This document shows, one piece after another, positions 44,182-50,983 of a stretch of DNA of 64,000 nt (positions within the stretch are counted from its first letter, which is position 1; each line of letters begins with the position of its first letter). Origin of the DNA: Bacillota bacterium. GTDB lineage: Bacteria > Bacillota > Clostridia > DSM-8532. A model generated the notes under the pieces. The model was not told where the DNA came from. It was given only the letters and a program-made list of their open reading frames with translations, and ran no database searches. The stretch spans positions 186,001 through 250,000 of the forward strand of contig JAEZLR010000029.1 in assembly GCA_023415205.1 (NCBI GenBank), read 5' to 3'. A program made the position numbers and the translations under genes.

Positions 44182-44273
44182 GGAGAGATGGCTGAGCTGG
44201 TCTAAGGCGCACGACTGGAAATCGTGTGAACGCTAATACCGTTCCGAGAGTTCGAATCTCTCTCTCTCCGCCA
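44182..44273 (+). tRNA. tRNA-Ser (anticodon GGA)
   Basis: A complete type II tRNA with acceptor stem GGAGAGA/TCTCTCC, discriminator G and encoded CCA, anticodon GGA at 44217-44219 in the CACGA/TCGTG stem, a long variable arm, and T-loop TTCGAAT. Its 3' 63 bases are the left attachment repeat of the mobile element; integration reconstitutes the gene. It appears functional. Confidence 0.97.
44211..44273 (+). repeat. attL, 63-bp direct repeat in tRNA-Ser
   Basis: From the anticodon arm to CCA, identical base for base to 52266-52328. This marks the left junction of the mobile element. Confidence 0.95.
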
Positions 44274-44279
44274 CAATGT

Positions 44280-44320
44280 AAAATCAAGCATTTCAGACGA
44301 TGGAGTGCTTGATTTTTTAT
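44280..44320 (+). terminator. Terminator of tRNA-Ser inside the element's left end
   Basis: AAAATCAAGCA/TGCTTGATTTT, 11 perfect pairs, followed by TT, giving TTTTTT in all. The element supplies its own terminator to the tRNA. Confidence 0.8.
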
Positions 44321-44368
44321 TTTCTTTCAAGCAAATCTATACGCACGATTTTTGAAGTAAAATTCGGA

Positions 44369-44379
44369 AATCGTGTGCT
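44369..44379 (+). repeat. Left candidate integrase arm site
   Basis: AATCGTGTGCT, also at 52189-52199 near the right end. Its first nine bases occur in both attachment cores. Confidence 0.5.
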
Positions 44380-44437
44380 ATCTTTTAAGGCTTCACACGC
44401 ATTAAGTCCTCAAAATTTATAAAGGATGGTGCGTACT

Positions 44438-45376
44438 ATGAGAATCAAAATTCAACAGCAGCAAGAAACAAAAAGCATTAAGGAAGCCTTTGATGAGTTC
44501 ATTAGGTATTGCAAAGTAAAGAACCTCGCAAAGGATTCAATTCTCTTTTACGAAAATTGCTTTAAGAGTCTTACCAGATTCATCTCCCTCGACTTAAGAG
44601 CATCCCAAATCAGCCTTACAACCGTTCAAGATTATATTCTGTGGCAGAAGTGTATTCCCATTACTGCAACGGCTATAAACGCTAATATAAGGGGTATACG
44701 GGCATTTCTCTATTATTGTATGAGGTTAGGCTATACACCAAAGTTTTCAATTGAACTTATCAAAGCAGAAAAGAAAGTAAAGGTTGTCTACTCAGATTCG
44801 GAATTACAATTGTTATTGAAAAAGCCAAACATTAAAAAATGCTCATTTGCTGAATTTAGGAACTGGGTTATAGTGAACTATGCACTGGCAACAGGAAATC
44901 GGGTATCTACAATCATTAATCTCAAAATCTGTGATATTGATTTCGAAAATGGCTATATCATGCTCAGCAAGACAAAAAATAAGAAGCAACAAATAATCCC
45001 TCTAGCTTCTACTCTAGAAGGAATATTGAATGAATATTTGGGCTATCGCAAAGGTGAACCGAGTGATTATCTTTTCTGTAATTCTTATGGTAGGCAGTTA
45101 CATGACCGCTCATTGCAAGGCGATATTGCTCGCTATAATAAAAGCAGAGGCGTACTGAAAACATCAATTCACTTATTCCGCCACACATACGCAAAAAAGT
45201 TCTTGCAGGCGGGTGGCAACGTATTTCAATTACAGCGCCTGTTGGGGCATTCAAGCCTTGAAATTGTCAAGGAATATGTAAATCTTTTTAGTGAGGATTT
45301 AAAGATGAATCATGATAAATTCAATCCTCTTGAACAGATGGTTAGGTACGGCTCTTATATCAAAATGAGTAAATGA
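44438..45376 (+). CDS. Tyrosine integrase of the element
   Basis: About 312 residues, the expected size. An N-terminal SAM-like core-binding domain (about 10-100) is followed by the catalytic domain with all residues of the family: Arg about 155 (GNRVST), Lys in KTKNKKQQIIP, His-X-X-Arg at 245/248 (HLFRHT), His about 271 (LLGHSS) and Tyr about 280 (VKEYVNLF). Located right beside attL, as usual for tRNA-targeting integrases. The start at 44438 is a choice between two nearby ATGs (44426 also possible). It should mediate integration at the tRNA-Ser 3' end. Confidence 0.93.
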   Translation: MRIKIQQQQETKSIKEAFDEFIRYCKVKNLAKDSILFYENCFKSLTRFISLDLRASQISLTTVQDYILWQKCIPITATAINANIRGIRAFLYYCMRLGYTPKFSIELIKAEKKVKVVYSDSELQLLLKKPNIKKCSFAEFRNWVIVNYALATGNRVSTIINLKICDIDFENGYIMLSKTKNKKQQIIPLASTLEGILNEYLGYRKGEPSDYLFCNSYGRQLHDRSLQGDIARYNKSRGVLKTSIHLFRHTYAKKFLQAGGNVFQLQRLLGHSSLEIVKEYVNLFSEDLKMNHDKFNPLEQMVRYGSYIKMSK

Positions 45377-45420
45377 TATAACATCGGAAGCTGAGACAAA
45401 TCAGCTTCCTTTTCGTTTGC

Positions 45421-45975
45421 TCAATTCCATGGATATTCAAATTCAAACATCACGAATTTTTGAATTTTCCTCAATTCAATCAACATATATTTCAGATATG
45501 GTCTGTCCTTAAGTGCAAATACAAATCTATCACCATATTCGTCTTTGTAGATGGTTTCGGTATTTGCCCAATCATCGTCAAAGTATGTGCTTAGAACATA
45601 GCTTTGCAAAGCTTTAAAGTCATAGAATATTATTTTCATTGGAGTAAAATTTTCTACTGCTACTACTGCTAAAATATCTGCACTACAATACCTAAACCAC
45701 CCAAATTTCCTCTCACCAAGATTATCCCATATTTCTATAAATAGCTTTTTAGACGATAACAAAGAATAATCGCTCTTAACTTCCACCTTCACACCAGCAA
45801 TGGTTTCCATATCATATTCTGGAATCTCATTTGTTCTTTCAACAAATTTGTACCCATAGATTGATGCAAGAATGCTTTGAACTTCCAGTTCATATTTTTT
45901 ACTGTCAGCATCTTTTTGTTTCTTTATCTGGGCAAATTCATCTGTTCTATCATTATCATTGTATCGTTTTTTCAT
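45421..45975 (-). CDS. PD-(D/E)XK nuclease-like protein, unknown
   Basis: 184 residues with a charged N-terminus. The segment YDMETIAGVKVEVKSDYSLLSSKKLFIEIW (about 54-83) has the D ... V-E-V-K arrangement of PD-(D/E)XK nucleases, followed by FRYCSADILAVVAV, a typical core strand. Similar single-domain proteins are often Holliday-junction-resolvase-like or restriction-like and frequently reside on phages and plasmids. The family is not identified. It is read against the integrase gene, tail to tail, and could belong to replication or to defence cargo. Confidence 0.55.
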   Translation of the reverse strand: MKKRYNDNDRTDEFAQIKKQKDADSKKYELEVQSILASIYGYKFVERTNEIPEYDMETIAGVKVEVKSDYSLLSSKKLFIEIWDNLGERKFGWFRYCSADILAVVAVENFTPMKIIFYDFKALQSYVLSTYFDDDWANTETIYKDEYGDRFVFALKDRPYLKYMLIELRKIQKFVMFEFEYPWN

Positions 45976-46116
45976 CGTGTTACCCCTCTTTCAAGATGGT
46001 AAGGAATATCCCTATAATATAAAATTATTTCTGGGAATTTAATATAAATTTTTACTATAATATATATTTATATTATGGTGTTTTTCCTTACCAAACTTCT
46101 TTTATCCTATGTTCTT

Positions 46117-46956
46117 CTAATCATTTTCAAGATGCAAAGCATCGCTAAAATCCATGAATGAAGGTTTTGACGGTATCTGCTTTATTACTATTGGCTTGTT
46201 TTCTTCCTTTTCCATGCTAGTATCTTTTATTAATGCGACCGTATCTTCAATCTGATTTACATCATCACTTACCATAATTTTCGCAGACAATAGCAACTCA
46301 ACCTGATATGTATTCGTTTCATAGCCGATGAAATCGCTATACTCATCAAGTCGACTTTTAAGAGTGCCACTTTTTATTTTGAGAAATCCATATTCGTTCA
46401 GTCGTTTAATGTATTTCTTTATAGTTGATTCATCCAAGCTCAAAACATCGGCTATGTATGAATATGCTAATTTCGTAACATTGCCATAGTTTACTTGAAT
46501 TCGGTACTTAATGTATGAGTAAATATAGAAAGCAATAGCACCAAGAATATCATTACGGAAAATCATACCGAACATTATACCTGTATCTATCCTAAAAAAC
46601 TTGCCCTTTGGATTTGTTCCATATTCTATCTGCTTATAGCCCTTCTTTATCGTCTTTGTCAGAGCAAGTTCATCACAGGCATTAAATGCTTCATTTACCT
46701 CTTTTGTATACCTGCTATAGCCCCATAATTCTTTGATTTCAGCATTTGAAAGCTGAATCCCTCTCATCCTACACAATTGCAATGTTGCATAGATACAGAA
46801 TGCCATAGCTTTATGTACTCCTGCTATGTTATGACTATTAATACGAGTAAATATGTCATTCATCAATGATATTTCACTTGACTCATAATCCTTCTTAAAT
46901 ATAAGTTTGCCATGCTTTTCTCTGAAATCATTCCAAGGTTTATATTTGTCATCCAT
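46117..46956 (-). CDS. Winged-helix protein, candidate replication initiator
   Basis: 279 residues. It contains a helix-turn-helix/winged segment, YSYIADVLSLDESTIKKYIKRLNEYGFLKI (about 165-195), and an upstream helical domain (AGVHKAMAFCIYATLQLCRMRGIQLSNAEIKELWG) that repeats a similar logic, as in plasmid RepA/DnaD-like initiators of Firmicutes elements. The C-terminal 60 residues are acidic and low in structure. In the 293-base gap upstream lies a 13-bp inverted repeat (47064-47101), which might be an origin or its operator. A role in replication of the excised element is inference; a transcription factor is the alternative. Confidence 0.5.
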   Translation of the reverse strand: MDDKYKPWNDFREKHGKLIFKKDYESSEISLMNDIFTRINSHNIAGVHKAMAFCIYATLQLCRMRGIQLSNAEIKELWGYSRYTKEVNEAFNACDELALTKTIKKGYKQIEYGTNPKGKFFRIDTGIMFGMIFRNDILGAIAFYIYSYIKYRIQVNYGNVTKLAYSYIADVLSLDESTIKKYIKRLNEYGFLKIKSGTLKSRLDEYSDFIGYETNTYQVELLLSAKIMVSDDVNQIEDTVALIKDTSMEKEENKPIVIKQIPSKPSFMDFSDALHLEND

Positions 46957-47063
46957 TTTTGTTCCTCCTTTGCTGCAATGCCTTTGTAAAGCTGTATAAT
47001 GGTCATATTATGCTTTAAGTTCACAGAAAGTAATTCTATTAGTAAGCAAACAAAATTGTTCTA

Positions 47064-47101
47064 CACTTATGAACACTTACGGACACTCGTGTTCATAAGT
47101 G
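47064..47101. repeat. 13-bp inverted repeat, candidate origin or operator
   Basis: CACTTATGAACAC and its exact complement GTGTTCATAAGTG are separated by 12 bases that contain another GGACAC. It is located about 110 bases upstream of the winged-helix gene start. No T-run follows, so it is not a simple terminator. Confidence 0.55.
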
Positions 47102-47249
47102 CCCTAAACAACACGAAAATGCCTAGCAATTAAGCAAAGCATTCTCAAAAATATCCCGTATGAATTTTTTAAAATATATATCTATTATACAGCCTGAAAT
47201 TAAGGTATTGCAATGGCTTTCAGATTATTATTTTTTCGTATGTCTGCAT

Positions 47250-47795
47250 TTATAAATTGAAATCATCAATGGCATTATCCATAATATCTTGATTAATGCC
47301 AATATATCTTAACGTAACAGATGGAGCGGAATGATTGAACAATTCCTGTAACAGAACAACATCCTTCGTTTTCTGATAGAAGTGATAGCCGAAGGTCTTG
47401 CGAAGCGTATGTGTGCCTATTTCGCTTAATCCTATCTTTGATGAAACATTATTAAGTATTCTGTATGCTTGTACTCTTGTTATAGGCTTATTTTGCCCTT
47501 TCTGGCTCTTAAAAAGGTATTCATAATCATCCATTCCTTTTATGTATTTATCGAGCTCCTGTTTAAGGTATGTATTAATTTTAAACCGCTTATCTTTACC
47601 TGTTTTCTGCTCTTTAATTATTATATGAGTTCTGTCTCTAACATTGATAACTCTCAATTGCAGAATATCACTTATGCGAAGCCCTGTATTAATACCGACA
47701 ACAAACAGCATATAATTCTTATATCCGCTATGCATGAGTTCCGTTTTCATATCTTCCAGTTTTTCTTTTTCTCGTATTGGCTGAACGTATTCCAT
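47250..47795 (-). CDS. Second, short tyrosine recombinase
   Basis: 181 residues, consisting only of the catalytic domain: Arg about 40 (NTGLRISD), Lys in KEQKTGKDKRF, His-X-X-Arg 129/132 (HTLRKT), His about 155 (LFNHSAPSV), Tyr about 164 (TLRYIGI). It lacks the core-binding domain of the large integrase. Such short recombinases are common on Firmicutes plasmids and phages and probably resolve multimers or invert DNA. The ATG at 47793-47795 has GAGGAG about 9 bases upstream. Three copies of TGTTACATT lie just upstream. Confidence 0.88.
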   Translation of the reverse strand: MEYVQPIREKEKLEDMKTELMHSGYKNYMLFVVGINTGLRISDILQLRVINVRDRTHIIIKEQKTGKDKRFKINTYLKQELDKYIKGMDDYEYLFKSQKGQNKPITRVQAYRILNNVSSKIGLSEIGTHTLRKTFGYHFYQKTKDVVLLQELFNHSAPSVTLRYIGINQDIMDNAIDDFNL

Positions 47796-47868
47796 TGTAT
47801 AGCTCTCCTCTGTTACACCTATTTTAACATTCATTATAATACTTATTATGTAATTTTTCAATACATTA

Positions 47869-47973
47869 TGTTACATTTAAAACGAGCAAAATTCAACGTG
47901 TTAGCTGAAAAGCCTTTAAATCAGTACTTTCATGCATTTGGCCAATGTAACAAAATAACTATTGTGTTACATT
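47869..47973. repeat. Cluster of TGTTACATT repeats upstream of the short recombinase
   Basis: TGTTACATT at 47869-47877 and 47965-47973 and its complement AATGTAACA at 47944-47952; the last two form an inverted pair with 12-base spacing. This resembles a recombinase binding/resolution site or an operator. The rest of the 47796-48096 gap is AT-rich with no gene. Confidence 0.45.
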
Positions 47974-48096
47974 TTCATTTCGATTGGGGTATTTAACTAA
48001 ATTGAATAAGAAAAGTTAGTCTTATAATAAGCGGGGTAGCCATATTAAATCGTTATCTAAAATTATCGTTCGTATGTTCTTAAAAAAAGAATTATA

Positions 48097-48723
48097 TCAA
48101 CACATAGATTCAGTAAGCATATCAATTAGTTTTATAAACTGAGGAAGTAAAAACGGCACTACAAAAAAGAAAACCTTCAATATTATTTCTAATACTATGT
48201 ACGAATAAGCAAGTATGTAGATTTTGATTTGTTTAAACTTACTTATACTATCTAAATACTGTTTATTATCTAATACAGAAACGTAAAAATCAAACGTACT
48301 ATGGTTTTCACAACTTTTCAGTATTTGATTATATTCTTTTTCCATTTCCATATACTCTTCTTTTACCACATCTAAATCATCTCTTGAACTAGAATTAAGG
48401 TACTTTACACGAGAATAAAGTGCGTTTAGCTGTATATAGTTATCTTTATAATGTAAATGCTTTTCGTTCAGATTCAGAGCATTTACAAATATTGAGAAAG
48501 CAAAATCTATCACAGAAAAAATCATTAATGCTAAAGCAATTCTACCAACACCGTTATTAATGTTCCAAATAGAGTAAATAACAACAACAAGTGAGAAATA
48601 TGTATTAACGTAATGTATAAAAGAATCCCATCTTTTAAATTTGTTGGCTGTTTCTGTCCGTGCTCTCATGGTTAAGTATGTTCTATTCTCCAAGTTCTCG
48701 ATTAAAGTTTTTACACTACTCAT
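48097..48723 (-). CDS. SLATT-like two-TM protein, candidate pore-forming effector
   Basis: 208 residues. A basic amphipathic N-terminus (RTYLTMRARTETANKFKRWDSFIHYVN) leads into two close membrane helices (about 38-54 and 60-82), then helices with conserved-looking YIQLNALYSRVKYL, and a further hydrophobic segment near the C-terminus (about 170-196). This is the layout of SLATT effector proteins, which are thought to open pores and kill infected cells in defence systems; I recall one SLATT subfamily as associated with reverse transcriptases (not verifiable here). Its ATG overlaps the HNH stop (48720-48723), so HNH and SLATT are translationally coupled. Divergent from the ncRNA-RT unit across a shared promoter region. 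Confidence 0.68.
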   Translation of the reverse strand: MSSVKTLIENLENRTYLTMRARTETANKFKRWDSFIHYVNTYFSLVVVIYSIWNINNGVGRIALALMIFSVIDFAFSIFVNALNLNEKHLHYKDNYIQLNALYSRVKYLNSSSRDDLDVVKEEYMEMEKEYNQILKSCENHSTFDFYVSVLDNKQYLDSISKFKQIKIYILAYSYIVLEIILKVFFFVVPFLLPQFIKLIDMLTESMC

Positions 48724-49334
48724 TCCTTTTCAATCTCCTCTTCTAAGTGCTTAATAATTAACTTCCCAATATAAATCATCTCATCACCAGTAAAAAAGTC
48801 GCTTTTTAAGCTATTACAAATCCAGCAAGCTTTTTTTATGTTTGTTACCTCATATCCTTTACTGTTATCAACCCTATCAATTGTCATTTCGGAAATGTTT
48901 GCATGAACATTGAGGTTAAAGAACTTCTTAAATCTGTAAATAAACCAATTGTCATTTGAGTAATTTATAATATATTCCTTTAATTTTATAAAATCTTCAA
49001 TTGTACTTCCACAATAATGACATACATCTGGTGTTTCCTCCCACCATTCTTTTAATTCATCTTCTGTTAAGTCAAAATTAACTCCTCGTTTCTCAGCACT
49101 TTGAGACATATTAATTATTGCACCTTTTCCGTACTTATAATATCCACTGTCATACTGTTTCCTTTGAGCAGCTTTTACGTTTCTTTTCCCTTTTTCTGTT
49201 GTCGAATTAAAGTTGTGAGCCTTGAGAGCATTGCATGACTTGCAGTATGAATGTAAACCATCTTTATTCCTTGAATTATTATGAAATTCAGAGGAATCCT
49301 TTATTAATCCACATAATGCGCACTTTTTTTGCAT
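48720..49334 (-). CDS. HNH-type endonuclease-like zinc protein
   Basis: 204 residues. The N-terminal zinc finger has CALC (5, 8) and YCKSC (31, 34). The HNH-like domain has CHYC (105, 108), TIDRVDNSKGYEVTNIKKACWICNSLKS (about 151-178) with a second Cys pair (170, 173). The order C-X2-C ... DRVDN ... N-X4-C-X2-C-N is typical of HNH endonucleases, although the last canonical His is Asn here. It probably cuts or nicks DNA. A GGTGG ribosome site supports the ATG at 49332-49334. First gene of the HNH-SLATT pair. Confidence 0.85.
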   Translation of the reverse strand: MQKKCALCGLIKDSSEFHNNSRNKDGLHSYCKSCNALKAHNFNSTTEKGKRNVKAAQRKQYDSGYYKYGKGAIINMSQSAEKRGVNFDLTEDELKEWWEETPDVCHYCGSTIEDFIKLKEYIINYSNDNWFIYRFKKFFNLNVHANISEMTIDRVDNSKGYEVTNIKKACWICNSLKSDFFTGDEMIYIGKLIIKHLEEEIEKE

Positions 49335-49358
49335 AAAAATACCACCTTTACAATATTT

Positions 49359-49398
49359 ATTATACAATAGTGCAACTGGAAATTAAATAGTGTATAAT
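49359..49398. promoter_or_regulatory. Compact divergent promoters of HNH-SLATT and ncRNA-RT
   Basis: Rightward TATAAT at 49393-49398 and leftward TATAAT at 49359-49364, only 28 bases apart, so their -35 regions (near 49370-49375 and 49382-49387) interlock. The rightward start would fall near 49405, right at the 5' arm of the RNA's closing stem. Confidence 0.65.
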
Positions 49399-49401
49399 TA
49401 T

Positions 49402-49575
49402 GAATAATGTGGGAAAGTACTTTCGATATGAAAGTGACTGATATGTTTTACATATCAGAAAAATGTAGAGACCGAAAAATCCTGTGATACATAGGAGCCT
49501 CTGTGAAATATAGAGTCATTATATTATTCAAGGTGGGGACTCACCTTGTTTGACTTTCCCACATTATTCTTTTTA
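49402..49575 (+). ncRNA. Structured ncRNA preceding the reverse transcriptase
   Basis: No ORF. A perfect 17-bp inverted repeat closes it (49402-49418 with 49553-49569) and is followed by TTTTT. Inside, in order: stem-loop 419-435 (ACTTTC/GAAAGT); stem-loop 438-458 (CTGATATG/CATATCAG); a single-stranded stretch about 459-480 bounded by two GAAAAAT copies (458-464 and 474-480, period 16); stem-loop 481-495; stem-loop 499-515; and stem-loop 529-548 (CAAGGTG/CACCTTG); coordinates are 49xxx. TATAAT sits 4 bases before the 5' arm. Terminal inverted repeats next to an RT recall retron msr-msd RNA, but the RT lacks retron motifs, so a DRT-type template RNA is more likely. Confidence 0.85.
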
Positions 49576-49600
49576 TATATAGACTTTTGAGGTATATTTT

Positions 49601-50956
49601 ATGTCAATTAACTATTTTTCAGTCAAGAATCTTGAAAAAGAGTATGAAGAACTTAAAAAAGGTAAACTTAATACAGGAATATCAAAAGTATCAAGAAAGA
49701 GCTTTGAAAGAGATAAGCCTTTTCATATAAAAATTATTAGTGAAAAAGCCTTATCCAAGACATATCATTTCACTCCATACAAGGAGATTTTAATTATAAA
49801 AGATAAAAACAGTAAGCCTAGGGTCTTATCAATTCCAACAATAAAAGATAAGCTAACATTGAGTATCTTAAAACAAGTCATTGATAAATCTTTCCACCTG
49901 AAAGGAAAAAAACAAACAGTTGAGGATATTGTTTTGGCAGTAAGCCATATTATTAAATCAAATAAATATGACTATTACTATAAACTGGATTTATCAAACT
50001 ACTTTGGGAGTATTAATCATAGAATTTTAAATAAGAAATTGTCATCAGCAATTCATGACACAATTATTATCAAACTAATTAAAGATGCAATTACTACACC
50101 CACTGTTAATGCAGATTTAAGAAGAAAAGATAGACCTGAGGCTATCAACAAGAAAGGTGTACCACAAGGATTGTCTATATCAAACTCACTAGCATTTATT
50201 TATTTACTAGACATAGATAATAAGTATAAAAGGTTTAAAAAATTTACTTATTTTAGATATGTTGATGATATCCTTATTTTATGTAATCAATCAGATTACG
50301 ATGGAATTAAAAATTCATTGGAAAGTGAATTAAAGAATATAGCTAAATTAAAAATAAATCAAAGCAAGAGGAAGGCAGATTATATAAGTAATTCATTTGA
50401 CTTTTTAGGATATACTTTCCTTCCAGACGGAAACATTTCTGTTAGAGAGAAAAACAGGCTAAAAGTAGAACGTTCATTAGAAGAGATATTTAATGATTTT
50501 AAGAATGCAAGAGATAGACACATTAAAGGTAATTATGAATTGTTAAAATGGAAGATTGACCTGCGCATAACAGGATGTATGATGAAAAAGAAGCAATATG
50601 GATGGGTTAAATTCTATCGGCTTAGCACTATTGAAAAAGACTTCTACAAATTGGACGCTGTCATAAGAAATCTTATTAAAAGATACGGCTTAGAGAAAAA
50701 GCTTATAAAAGGTAATAAATACATAGGTAAGAAATTTTCAAAAGCATATTATGAGATAAGCAAAAACAATGAAACAACGAAATATGTTCCCAACTTTAAT
50801 GACTATACAATTGAACAAAAGAAAAACTTATTAACCGAAGTATGCAGAAGAAAAACAGATAAATGGACAGATAGCATGATTGAGTATGAATTTGATAAGT
50901 TCATTTTTAAGTCCATCAGCGGGCTCGAACAGGATTTGCAACAAATTTATATGTGA
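49601..50956 (+). CDS. Reverse transcriptase, non-retron, probably UG/DRT-type defence RT
   Basis: 451 residues. RT motifs: FTPYKEILIIKDKNSKPRVLSIP (fingers), motif A YKLDLSNYFGSINH (Asp130), motif B KKGVPQGLSISNSLAFIYL (186-204), motif C FRYVDDILIL (Asp222 and 223 in YVDD), motifs D/E LKINQSKRK and FDFLGYTF (268-273). A C-terminal extension of about 150 residues follows with KFYRLSTIEKDFYKL. I see no NAXXH or VTG, the retron-specific motifs, and no maturase or HNH domain of group II introns, which points to the unknown-group/Abi/DRT class. GAGGT precedes the ATG. It follows the ncRNA by 26 bases and precedes the EVE fusion by 27, so the three are probably one transcript with a partial terminator after the RNA. 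Confidence 0.92.
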   Translation: MSINYFSVKNLEKEYEELKKGKLNTGISKVSRKSFERDKPFHIKIISEKALSKTYHFTPYKEILIIKDKNSKPRVLSIPTIKDKLTLSILKQVIDKSFHLKGKKQTVEDIVLAVSHIIKSNKYDYYYKLDLSNYFGSINHRILNKKLSSAIHDTIIIKLIKDAITTPTVNADLRRKDRPEAINKKGVPQGLSISNSLAFIYLLDIDNKYKRFKKFTYFRYVDDILILCNQSDYDGIKNSLESELKNIAKLKINQSKRKADYISNSFDFLGYTFLPDGNISVREKNRLKVERSLEEIFNDFKNARDRHIKGNYELLKWKIDLRITGCMMKKKQYGWVKFYRLSTIEKDFYKLDAVIRNLIKRYGLEKKLIKGNKYIGKKFSKAYYEISKNNETTKYVPNFNDYTIEQKKNLLTEVCRRKTDKWTDSMIEYEFDKFIFKSISGLEQDLQQIYM

Positions 50957-50983
50957 TAATCTTTTTGAAGGGAGTGCGGAAAA

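Noticed and set aside
49402..49575. Classical retron msr-msd with its RT
   Set aside because: The inverted-repeat closed RNA fits, but NAXXH and VTG retron motifs are not visible in the RT and the RNA has no clear branching-G context or long msd hairpin. Kept as an alternative, not as the call.
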